Shown one piece after another: positions 55,510 through 64,000 of a stretch of 64,000 bases of DNA. Numbering within the stretch: the stretch's first letter is position 1; each line of letters opens with the position of its first letter. The stretch lies in NCBI GenBank assembly GCA_001414345.1, contig LLCB01000301.1, positions 1-64,000 of the forward strand, in the 5' to 3' direction. The translations under genes and the position numbers were made by a program. The DNA comes from Hymenoscyphus infarciens. Taxonomy: Eukaryota; Ascomycota; Leotiomycetes; Helotiales; Helotiaceae. Below the pieces are notes generated by a model. The model searched no databases, was not told where the DNA came from, and worked only from the letters and a program-made list of their open reading frames with translations.

Positions 55510-55902
55510 TGTACCTATATGCTACCTAGTTACAATGCTCCTCCAGACCGATCCCATATCCGGGGTAAGAGGTATGCTCTCTGCCGGGCTAGTACCAGGT
55601 TGATGTTGCATCGCCTCGTCTGCCATTGGATACCAATTCTGGGTACAATGGAAGTCTTCTCTCGCTCTACCTTGTACATGTGTACGAGTACATATGTGCC
55701 TCTTGTCAATGACCTCGGGACTCTTCTTTGAACTACTAACTACTAACACTACTAACCTTGTCTTGACTTTAAGACTTCCACCTCTCCGGTTTCGCAGGTT
55801 TCAAACCCGAGCTAATCTTTAACTCGTCTTCAGCTATCCGATAAATATGTAAACACCTCCCGCCCATCTAATTGATCTGACTAACCACCTCCAGATCTCA
55901 CA
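55510..55902. promoter_or_regulatory. Promoter region of the acyl-CoA synthetase gene
   Basis: About 390 bp between the MITE and the start codon, ending in a CT/CA-rich leader (ctccagatctcacaATGG). Confidence 0.4.
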
Positions 55903-58482
55903 ATGGCTCCTCACCCCCAAGACGAAGTCCAAACCCACTCCCTCACCGACCCCGAATCTTTCTGGGCAGAGCAAGCCTCGCACCTCCATTGGCACAAGAA
56001 GCCCAGCCAAACCCTCATACGGGTCAAGAAGTCGCTCAAGTCGGGAGTTGATCACGATCATTGGGATTGGTTTCCCGACGGCGAGATCTCTACATGCTAT
56101 AATTGTGTTGATAGGCATGTTCTTGCTGGACATGGAGATCATGTCGCGATCATTTTCGATAGTCCGGTGACGAAGACGAAGCGGAAGTACACCTACAACC
56201 AGCTCTTGGACGAGGTTGAAGTCTTTGCCGGAGTTTTGAGGGACGAAGGTGTGAAGAGGGGAGATGTGGTTTTGATGTACAGTGAGTTGGGAAAGATATC
56301 CCATTTCTTTTGATTATCATTCTTGGGAATGGAGTTTCCCCAACTATATGCAATGGCAGAATCATGATGGCCAACAACCGCTGTTCCAACATCCTGGAAC
56401 AGTTGAACCTTGTTCGGTTCAATTGTTCTAGAAGGTTGAACATGGAGATTACGAAAGTTTGAACAACGAGAGCTATCTCCTGGCCTTGACTTTCGCGAGG
56501 AAGGATGGGGTCTTGTTGTTTCTTGCGCCATTGGCATCCCACCAACAAATGCTAACAACTGCCACAGTGCCTATGATCCCAGCGGCTCTGATTGGACTAC
56601 TCGCAACATCACGACTGGGAGCAATACACGCGGTGGTTTTTGGGGGTTTTGCTCCGGCATCACTAGCTCAACGTATCGAAGCTTCGAAACCCGTCGCCAT
56701 CCTCACAGCTTCATGCGGAATTGATGGTGCCAAACCTCCCATGTCATACAAGCCCTTCATGACCGAAGCAATCGAACTGTCGGCACATAAGCCAAGCAAG
56801 ACAATTATATGGCAGCGAGAGCAGCTGCGGTGGGACAATTTAGACAAACTTGGTGGACATAGGAATTGGCAACGACTGGTTCATAGTGGCCGAGGGAGAG
56901 GATTGAAGGCTGACTGTGTGCCTATCAAATCGAACGAGGGTGTCTACATCATTTACACATGTGGGTATTCTCCGATTGATTTTCCCCTCTTTCGAGTTGT
57001 TTTAAGAGGACCGAGACACCATTCCCTCCTCCAGACAGAGTTCTTTCCTCCTCACTGCCCTGTTACATCCTCAGACATGCTTCTAGAAATGGCAATATTG
57101 ACTCTTCTGCAGCTGGAACGACTGGTCTCCCAAAAGGCGTTCTTCGCGAAGCGGGAGGTCATGCTGTGGGGCTCCATTTATCCATCAGTTATTTATTTGG
57201 CATTCATGGACCTGGGGATGTGATGTTTTGTGCTTCGGATATCGGATGGGTCGTCGGTCATTCCTACATTCTGTATGCACCCCTTTTGACAGGAGCTGCA
57301 ACGGTACTATTCGAAGGAAAACCGGTCGGTACACCAAACGCGGGGTCTTTCTGGCGTATCATCGAAGAGTATCAAGTCAACATTCTTTCTACAGCACCCA
57401 CGGCCTTACGAGCGATTCGAAGAGACGATCCGGAAAATAAGCTTTTCAAAGAAATTGGCGAAAGAGGCGGTCTCAAATCATTGAAGGCTTTGTTTCTTGC
57501 AGGTGAAAGATCAGAACCAAGCATCGTTACTATGTACAGTGACCTTCTCCGCAATTATGCCGGAAACGGAGCGAAGGTTGTCGATAGTTGGTGGTCTTCA
57601 GAGTCTGGATCTCCAATTTCAGGAATTGCGCTCGTCCCTCATGCTGGAAAAGATCGCAAAACAAAAGAAAGAGGCGTTGAAACTTTGGGTATCAAGCCTG
57701 GCAGTGCCGGAAAAGCGATGCCTGGGTTCGATGTCCGAGTTGTGGATGATTCCGGCAACGAAGTCGAGAATGGAAAGATGGGAAATATTGTGCTTGGTAT
57801 GCCTTTGGCACCAACGGGTTTTCGAACACTCTGGGAAGACGAGGAAAGGTTTTACAAGGGGTACCTCAGGAGATTTGAAGGCCAATGGATTGATACTGGT
57901 GATGCTGGCATGATTGATTCCGATGGCTATATTCATGTCATGTCCAGATCAGACGATATCATCAACGTTGCGGCTCATAGATTCAGCACTGGTAAGGGCT
58001 CCATCCCAAAATTGGAAAACACTATTAAAACTTCTCTAGGTTCCATCGAACAAGCCATTTCCTCACACCCCTCAATTACAGAATGCTGCGTAGTAGGCAT
58101 CCCCGATGCACTAAAAGGCCATCTCCCATTCGCATTCATAACTTTATCAACACCCGACCATCCTTCGTCAGCCATCCCGACCGACGAATTCTTCGGCGAA
58201 GTCCAAAAACTTGTCCGCACGCAAATTGGCGCTATTGCTTCTCTAGGTGGCATGATCCAAGGCAAAGGCATGATTCCTAAAACTCGCTCTGGGAAAACGC
58301 TACGCAGGGTGTTGAGGGAGTTGGTGGAAAATGCTGTGCATGGTGAGTTTGATAAGGAGGTTCAGGTTCCGGCTATGGTTGAGGATGCGAGCGTTGTGGC
58401 GGTTGCGAGGGGGAAGATTGAGGAGTATTTTAGGGTTAAGGGTGGGGTTCATAGAGCTACAGAGGAGAGATCGAAGTTGTAA
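55903..58482 (+). CDS. Short-chain acyl-CoA synthetase (ACSS3/propionyl-CoA synthetase-like)
   Basis: Four exons (55903-56281, 56568-56960, 57113-57991, 58040-58482) give 697 residues. The enzyme would activate a short-chain acid such as propionate or acetate with ATP and CoA. Signatures: SFWAEQAS at the start (ACAS_N), STCYNCVDRHV, MIPAALIGLLATSRLGAIHAVVF, the AMP-binding loop YTSGTTGLPKGV created by splicing exon 2 to exon 3, SDIGWVVGHSYI, DSWWSSESG, QWIDTGDAGMIDSDGY, SRSDDIINVAAHR and the acyl-adenylation lysine in PKTRSGKTLRR. No peroxisomal SKL is seen at the C-terminus, which ends RSKL; RSKL resembles a weak PTS1 variant only if its last three residues SKL are used, and they are indeed S-K-L, so peroxisomal import is likely. 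The last intron is 48 bp, a multiple of three without stop. Confidence 0.9.
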
Positions 58483-59836
58483 CTTGGAGAACGGGGAGTT
58501 TGCGAGGTGTATGATTTTAGGGATTTGATGACTGAATTGTGCGAGTTTTCTGGTTAAGACTAAAGAGTGTTTTTTATTGATTTGCCTTTCGTCCGTCGTT
58601 ATCCAAGGACTTCTTGATGGGGCAGCTCTGGGTCATTCTTTCCAATCTTGTGAAAGACAGGAACAGGCAGGTCTTTCTTGCCGCAAGTATGCTGAGTGAG
58701 GAGGAACGATCAAGACCAACGACCCGACTCGAAGTTCTCAGAACCCTCGAGTTCCATTGCTCTTTTTGGCGGGAAGCTCAACATTTTTGACATCGGTCAC
58801 GTTTCAGTCACGTTTTTGTCTATAAATTCGGACGCTCTGTGCCAAGGTTGCTCTGGACTTCATTTCTGAAGGACAAAAATTCACGCCGTCAGAATAGATC
58901 CAAGCATGAGAATATTCTGTAACACCAGAAAGAAACCAATCGAAAAATAGAGGCTGAATTTTCCCACGCGACGAGCATGGGGGGAAATCCGTAAGGCGGT
59001 GCAAGGCAGCTTCGCCACACTGAAATCGCAATCCTCATTTTCACAACACCACCTCAACCACCACAGGCACACCATGAGAATCAAATCTGCCTTCGCTTGC
59101 CCAATTTGGTACTCCCTATCTCATGATCAGAACAGCAAAGAAGCTCTTTCGCCATCGTGCTGCCTCACTGCCTATATGCACCCCGCGAAAGGGATGCTTT
59201 GCAATTGCAGCTGATATGCAGACAATCAAGATCTTCCGAGTCTTTCGCGGGCTCGTGATTATGCATCCGATTGTTTGTTTCCTTTCTCTTTCATCTTCTT
59301 GATTTTTAATTTCCACCACCGATTTTCAGGCAGGTGTTTTACACACCGAGAAGTTATTACAAACTGCCAGTGCAGATATTTCTTGAGTCACGACTTCTTC
59401 CTACGTACACAGATTGTTACCGATACACGAAAATAGCCCCCAAATCTTCGGTGGAGGGATGAAAGGGCTGCACCAAAATCTCACCGAAGCTTTGCACCCA
59501 TGCTACCGGCGAGGGAGCCTCAACCTCATCTCACACCGGCGGTGGCTGAAGCCACACAAAACATTCAGAGGCCATGTTTTCCCTTTGTAATCGGGTTGAG
59601 TTGCATCATGATGGGCTGTTTGTTTTGATACATAAGAGGGCCCTTTCTTTCCATTCATTCATCGTATTTTTGGGTTGCCAACTTGCATACTTTCTTTCAT
59701 ACAAAGACAGAGATTTCCCCATCTCAAACAACCAAGCACAAATAGAAATCCGAACCAGATACTATATCAAATAAAGCCACCCACTTCCAAACTGTCTTCC
59801 TACTACACCAGAACCTACACCTTCCCTGCCGCAAAT
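58483..59836. other. Intergenic DNA, 1.35 kb
   Basis: No gene supported; short frames on both strands lack domains. The final 150 bp form a C/A-rich leader before the WW-domain gene. Confidence 0.45.
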
Positions 59837-60604
59837 ATGTCTCCCACGGCACTAAAACAACAAACCACCCAACTCCTCTCAGAACTCACCCTCTGTCTCG
59901 AACTCTGCACAACAATCCTCTCAACTCGTCGATTAGGAAGCACACACACCTCCTTCGACGCGCTCTACTCCTCTCTCCCTCTCACCATCCAATCAATCAC
60001 CACCAAATCTCTCACCCTCCGAAAACTCCTCGGCTCGCGAATGGATCTTGGTGATGAAACATCGCGGAATATCTTGAATCGTGCAATCAAAGATTTACAA
60101 ACTGATATCCAACCACGACTTCGAAATATTGCGCATCCACCAAGGCGTGACCGATCAAGTGGTGAACCACAAGTTCCAGGCTTCAAGGAAATTTTCCGAA
60201 AGATTTCGGGTGTGGAATGGGAAGTTTGCGATGCTTTGGAATCGCTGTCTGAACGATTACAAGCTGAGAAATCGAAACCTGTGCAGACTCCAGTTCCTGA
60301 AGTGAAGACGAGGAAATCGAGGGATGGGGAGGAGGTGCTTGTCAATATCAAGGAACTTACTCAGTTGCTTGATCACTTGAAGGCATCGTGGATTGAGTAT
60401 TCGAGCGAGGGAAGGAGGTACTATGTTAATGCTTTCGATAAGACGACGACTTGGGAGAGACCTGAGGGGGCCTTTATTCAATCTACTCTGCCTTCTGCTG
60501 CGCCGAGGAAGGCCAGTAGGACGACGACTTGGGAGCAGGAACGTCCGAGGAGGGAGACGAGGGAGCACAGAGATACGACTTGGGTGGATGGAAAGGGGTG
60601 GTGA
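59837..60604 (+). CDS. WW-domain protein, function unknown
   Basis: A single exon of 255 residues from the ATG in caaatATGTCTCCC; an upstream in-frame start at 59675 is unlikely because that stretch reads as leader. The N-terminal 150 residues are helical (LKQQTTQLLSELTLCLELC, ETSRNILNRAIKDLQTDI). A WW domain lies near residues 195-225 (WIEYSSEGRRYYVNAF then TTTWERPEG) with both Trp and the Pro; WW domains bind proline-rich ligands. The C-terminus has two further TTW words in a basic stretch (RTTTWEQERPRR, RDTTWVDG). No catalytic domain is visible. Confidence 0.75.
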   Translation: MSPTALKQQTTQLLSELTLCLELCTTILSTRRLGSTHTSFDALYSSLPLTIQSITTKSLTLRKLLGSRMDLGDETSRNILNRAIKDLQTDIQPRLRNIAHPPRRDRSSGEPQVPGFKEIFRKISGVEWEVCDALESLSERLQAEKSKPVQTPVPEVKTRKSRDGEEVLVNIKELTQLLDHLKASWIEYSSEGRRYYVNAFDKTTTWERPEGAFIQSTLPSAAPRKASRTTTWEQERPRRETREHRDTTWVDGKGW

Positions 60605-61584
60605 GAGAGTGGTTGAGTTATTGCCCGAAATTGTATCAAGTAGATTGTTTTTAAAGGGCGCTTTTTCGGATTGGGTATGATATCTGGACAGATTGAGACA
60701 GAAAGATTGTTTTCGGGTACCTCTCTGTGGTTACTTTTGGACGCCGGCGTGCGGGGTTTATGAGTTTATGTATTATGACTTTGTATTATTTTAAGCTAGA
60801 TGGTTTATCCTTTCTCGCTTGTGCTTTGGCAATAGCAAGTGCCTTTTTAGCGTGGGATAAAAATAGCTTCACGTGATACTGAATAGAATCTGTTCTCTCA
60901 ATCCAACAAGAGAAGAGTTAATCGATGTTCTAGATCATCTTATAGTATTGTTACAATCGGGTTCCAATTCTCTATCAAGACTGCTACGCAAGATACCGAG
61001 TGAGCGTGGCAAGCGCGTGCTTCACACGTGATCTATTGTCTTAATTTTCAGCAGCGTAAGAGCGAGTTAAAACCGATAAATCAAGTAGATGTTTTAATCT
61101 CACATGCATCACAGGTTTCCAAAGAGTCATGTAGTTCTATGGGGATCAGTTTCGGATTATCACCTGACTTTTCTCCTCTTTCTGGTCCCGTTTTTAGCTG
61201 TAAGGATTCCAAGTTCTTTCCTTGTAGAGGCTGAGGAACTGAGATAATCCCGTTGTATCTTAAGGGCTCCTTACTCAGAAAGAGAGACGAAGATAATATG
61301 CCGTTTGAGAGGTTCGATTTGGATTTTATTCTACGCGAGGAAGTTGGGAGCTAACGAGTAAGCTGAGAGTAAGTCATAAGTAACTCACAAGTAAGCCACG
61401 GGTAACAGTAACTCACGAGTTTTGTGTGGGTCTTGAATTTTCATATTTTAACTTGTGGACTCTGCTATTAGAGAATCTATGAGACTTTCTCCATTTGGGA
61501 GTCTAGCAATCCAGTGAACTGTAAGTTTTGGTCTAGCGAGACTAATTGTTTCGAAGTGTTTGCTAAGCGAGAGTTTCCTAGGTT
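60605..61584. other. Intergenic DNA with short agtaa array
   Basis: No gene is seen. 61351-61421 contains acgagtaagc, gagagtaagt, ataagtaact, acaagtaagc and acagtaactc in quick succession. Confidence 0.4.
61351..61421. repeat. Array of (g)agtaag/agtaact motifs
   Basis: Six 10-12-bp spaced copies of a (c)gagtaag(c) or agtaactca word. The complement matches the gcttactcg array near 41710-41890. Confidence 0.6.
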
Positions 61585-61587
61585 GTG

Positions 61588-62054
61588 CTTCCAGACGGGA
61601 TTTTGAGGGAGAATCATAAGTCCCCATCTCAAACGGAACGTGTTCTTGCTCTTCCTCTCAAACCCATTCATTACGACCAGGAATTTTCTCCCAGTGCACG
61701 CCGTTTCAATGCCTTCCGTTTTGCACAACCCGAAATTGCGCGCAAGAATATAGACAGCGTAGCACCCAAGGCAGAAGTGAAATCGGAAAAGGACACAAAG
61801 TCTGCCCTGACTCAGAACGAGACATTCCTTGGCTTTGGATACGGAAAACATGCATGCCCGGGTCGTTTTTTGCTTTAAACGAGATGAAAATCTTGGTTTC
61901 TTATATGCTGTTAAATTACGATATCGAGTATTTGAAAGAAAGACCTCAGCCATCGAAGATGCTTTGGCTTAAGCTACCTGCAAATGCCAGTGTTCGAATT
62001 CGTAGAAAGATGAGCCTTGAAAAGAATACGATTGGGATCAATAGCATCTATTAA
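61588..62054 (+). pseudogene. Cytochrome P450 C-terminal relic
   Basis: Only the last 150 or so residues of a P450 remain. LPDGILRENHKSP, then PLKPIHYDQEFSPSARRFNAFRF (the region before the heme loop) and the heme-binding motif FLGFGYGKHACPGR with the axial Cys. The frame then shifts by one base in a T-run (about 61865-61871) and continues FFALNEMKILVSYMLLNYDIEYL to RIRRK and a stop at 62054. The oxygen-activation helix, EXXR and the whole N-terminal part are missing upstream. This is a truncated, dead copy; the family of P450 cannot be fixed. Confidence 0.85.
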
Positions 62055-62380
62055 TCGTGAGAAGGATTTTCTTCGTGGGACTCATTTTTGAGGTCGCCTT
62101 TCGTTACGGTCTCAAGTAACTGGGGGAATAAATATGGTCTTTCGTTTCGCTCTGGGCTCGTTGATTTTTAGAACCGGAGGAGAGAGGTGGACCATCGTGA
62201 CACAATGATTTCAGGAAACTTAAATTCATTTCCAGAGAAGTGACGAGCAAATTCTGTCAAGTCAGCGCTTTTTGGGGGCGAGCTTTGAGGTTGAGAATGT
62301 ACGATCAAACCCTCTTCTTAGTATTGTTCAAGAAGGGAAGAAAGGCCTGTGTCTATGTAGAAGAAAAATTTAGGCCTTCT
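62055..62380. other. Spacer between P450 relic and RIP block
   Basis: Nothing recognised. Confidence 0.35.
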
Positions 62381-62870
62381 ATCTATTAATAACAATTTCT
62401 TAGACTTAGGCGGCGATGCGATATTTATTAGATTATTAGGATATATATTATATGATAAATATTATAAATTCTTATCTGATAGAAAGAATATCGTTAGAAA
62501 AGTAACGATAATCGATCAAATATTAGGTTTTTAGCGTTAGTACCTTATATTACTAAATTAATATTATATAACTTATAGCTTCTTTTTAAAGATTTGTCTT
62601 ATTATATTAGAGAGTTATTATATAAATTTAATTTAGTATAAAGGACTTATAATAAGACGATTAATCTCTTACTATAAAAATCATATAACTTTATCTTTAT
62701 TTTTAGAAAAAGTAAGACTAAGTATTCTATTAGCTCTTAGGCTAGAAGAACTATTCTCTGTCGGATTAACTATTTTCCGCTAATAATTAATATACTATTA
62801 GTTATCCTTAGAAATCTAGTATCGATTAGATTATTTAATATAATAAGATAAATATTATAGACCCCCCTAA
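62381..62870. repeat. Third RIP-mutated block, with a possible carrier-domain scrap
   Basis: TG and CA are nearly lacking and the DNA is AT-rich. The frame at 62388-62423 reads NNNFLDLGGDAI, like the phosphopantetheine attachment site of NRPS/PKS carrier domains (DLGGDSI), with Ala in place of the Ser. Only this short match supports it. Confidence 0.5.
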
Positions 62871-63158
62871 TATGCCACCGGTAATATCGCCGCCCAAGTC
62901 TGCAATTTCTGTTTGACAAGTGTTCCCACTAACTGGCTCCAAACTCGTCAACTACGCGCTTTCATGGGTCAACCTAGCCGCTTCGTACCACACCCCATAC
63001 CTTCTTTCATGAAACACCAATTCCACATTGCGATGGAAAAGCCAACGGGAGCTGAGACCAGACTCCACCATAATCCAAACATTCCACATCTAACAAAAAA
63101 TGCTGATGTCGATTTAGAAACTATCCTCGAATCCTTTCGTTTCGTTCATACAGTTTGA
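62871..63158 (+). pseudogene. Orphan coding-like fragment, unknown
   Basis: A frame open from the RIP border (YATGNIAAQVCNFC) through QLRAFMGQPSRFVPHPIP, HQFHIAMEKP and NIPHLTKNADVDLETILESF to TGA at 63156-63158. It has no start codon and begins exactly where the RIP block ends, so it may be the 3' end of a gene cut by a repeat. I do not recognise the family. Confidence 0.35.
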
Positions 63159-63637
63159 ACCCCGGAAAGAAAGATGAGTTAGTTAACAATCCTAAAACCC
63201 GTCTCCCGAAGAAAAGAATTAAATGCTAAAAGGTAGGAAAAGGGGGTTTCGGCTTTGCTGAAGACAATGAGGTTGGAATCCCGATGTTGATAAGTATTGT
63301 AGGTTATAGAACCTAGTCTATCGCTGTCCTTATTTGACGTCCACACCTCAATCTAAGGAATCTTGGTCCGAAAAACAGATAAGTGGAAGTGGAGGGGTGG
63401 TTGAAGCAGCAAGGAAACGAAAAGTATTCGGGTAAAAATAAACGAAAAGTGAGAATGAGACATTGGCGCTTGCCATTTGTTCAACTTCGACAACCAGTAG
63501 GGCGAATGAAGGGCTGGAGTCTAACTGAAAACAACCAAGTCGATAAGCAAAAAAGGAAAGTAAAAAAAGGTTCCAATCCCTGTCGCTTAATCAAGATATC
63601 TCATTTACTCATTTCTCATACTATCATTCTCCGCTCT
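63159..63637. other. Intergenic spacer
   Basis: About 480 bp without a supported gene; contains the 3' end of the partial gene that follows. Confidence 0.4.
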
Positions 63638-64000
63638 CTATTGCGGAACCAACTCCGGCATCTCATCATTACTCTCCCCCTCCCCATCCTGCTCCACCAA
63701 CTCAGGCATATCCGTATCTGTATCCGTATTCTCATCTTCATCATCAAGATCACTAAGATAATCCTCTCTTCCCCCACCACCCGGCCAAATCATGCCCAGA
63801 ACCCTCCTAACCAGACTCAAGGGAACCGGGGTCCCAGCTTCTCCACCTCCCCCCCCTTGCGCCAGTTCCCTCAATATCTGCTGGTCCTCTCCTTCGTCGC
63901 CCCCAAGTCCAGGCATGAGGCGCACGAGTGCTGCGAGAGGGTCATAAGCACCTTCCATGCCAGCTCCGCGTTGGCGGCCTTCTATGGCCGCTTTCTGGGA
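63638..64000 (-). CDS. Partial gene running off the window: acidic-tailed protein, unknown
   Basis: The minus-strand frame is open to the end of the window (QKAAIEGRQRGAGMEGAYDPLAALV) and ends with TAG at 63640-63638, so about 120 C-terminal residues are visible. It holds a hydrophobic helix LAALVRLMPGLGG, a Gly-rich linker, VPLSLVRRVLGMIWPGG, and a strongly acidic tail (DLDDEDENTDTDTDMPELV) with MPELV repeated. No family is recognised. Confidence 0.55.
   Translation of the reverse strand, partial: SQKAAIEGRQRGAGMEGAYDPLAALVRLMPGLGGDEGEDQQILRELAQGGGGGEAGTPVPLSLVRRVLGMIWPGGGGREDYLSDLDDEDENTDTDTDMPELVEQDGEGESNDEMPELVPQ

Overview
The window is nuclear DNA of a filamentous ascomycete (Pezizomycotina). 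The evidence is short GT..AG introns of about 50-130 bp, fungal-type housekeeping genes (TIF34, UBP14, DBP3, RFT1, ISU1, AIM9), a secreted heme-thiolate peroxidase, and AT-rich blocks almost free of the dinucleotides TG and CA, which is the footprint of repeat-induced point mutation (RIP). A leotiomycete is plausible, but I cannot prove the class from the sequence.

Layout. 1-3175 is a heavily RIP-mutated repeat block ending in seven palindromic tandem repeats. 4435-7916 is a dead GH71 alpha-1,3-glucanase gene with three premature stops, a 1-bp frameshift and two MITEs in its 3' coding part: a hAT-type element (8-bp duplication) and a PIF/Harbinger-type element (TAA duplication). Then come a broken 2EXR/F-box-like gene and an intact AIM9-like phosphotransferase gene. 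12108-15952 is a 3.85-kb transposon with about 145-bp inverted ends, a perfect 6-bp target duplication, and two RIP-riddled ORFs, one a D-D-E integrase; this is the most interesting object here. A MITE with about 105-bp ends follows at 16.3-16.9 kb.

18.4-47.2 kb is the gene-dense euchromatic core: peroxygenase, UBP14, a small fungal family protein, ISU1, DBP3 and RFT1 (convergent, stops 45 bp apart), a 2-oxoglutarate oxygenase, a patatin-like pseudoenzyme, an EST1-type gene split by one in-frame TGA, a two-exon membrane protein, a quinone oxidoreductase, an NmrA-like gene with frameshifts, eIF3i, and a methylene-THF dehydrogenase divergent from eIF3i. 47.2-53 kb holds almost no convincing coding sequence beyond one 60-codon ORF.

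53.0-54.9 kb is a second RIP block with a less mutated LTR-like patch. An intron-containing tRNA-Leu lies at its edge. After a small MITE come a short-chain acyl-CoA synthetase, a WW-domain protein, a cytochrome P450 relic, a third RIP block and a partial gene running off the end. The housekeeping genes serve ubiquitin recycling, ribosome and translation factors, Fe-S assembly, N-glycosylation and folate metabolism. They share no single pathway, and no secondary-metabolite cluster is evident.
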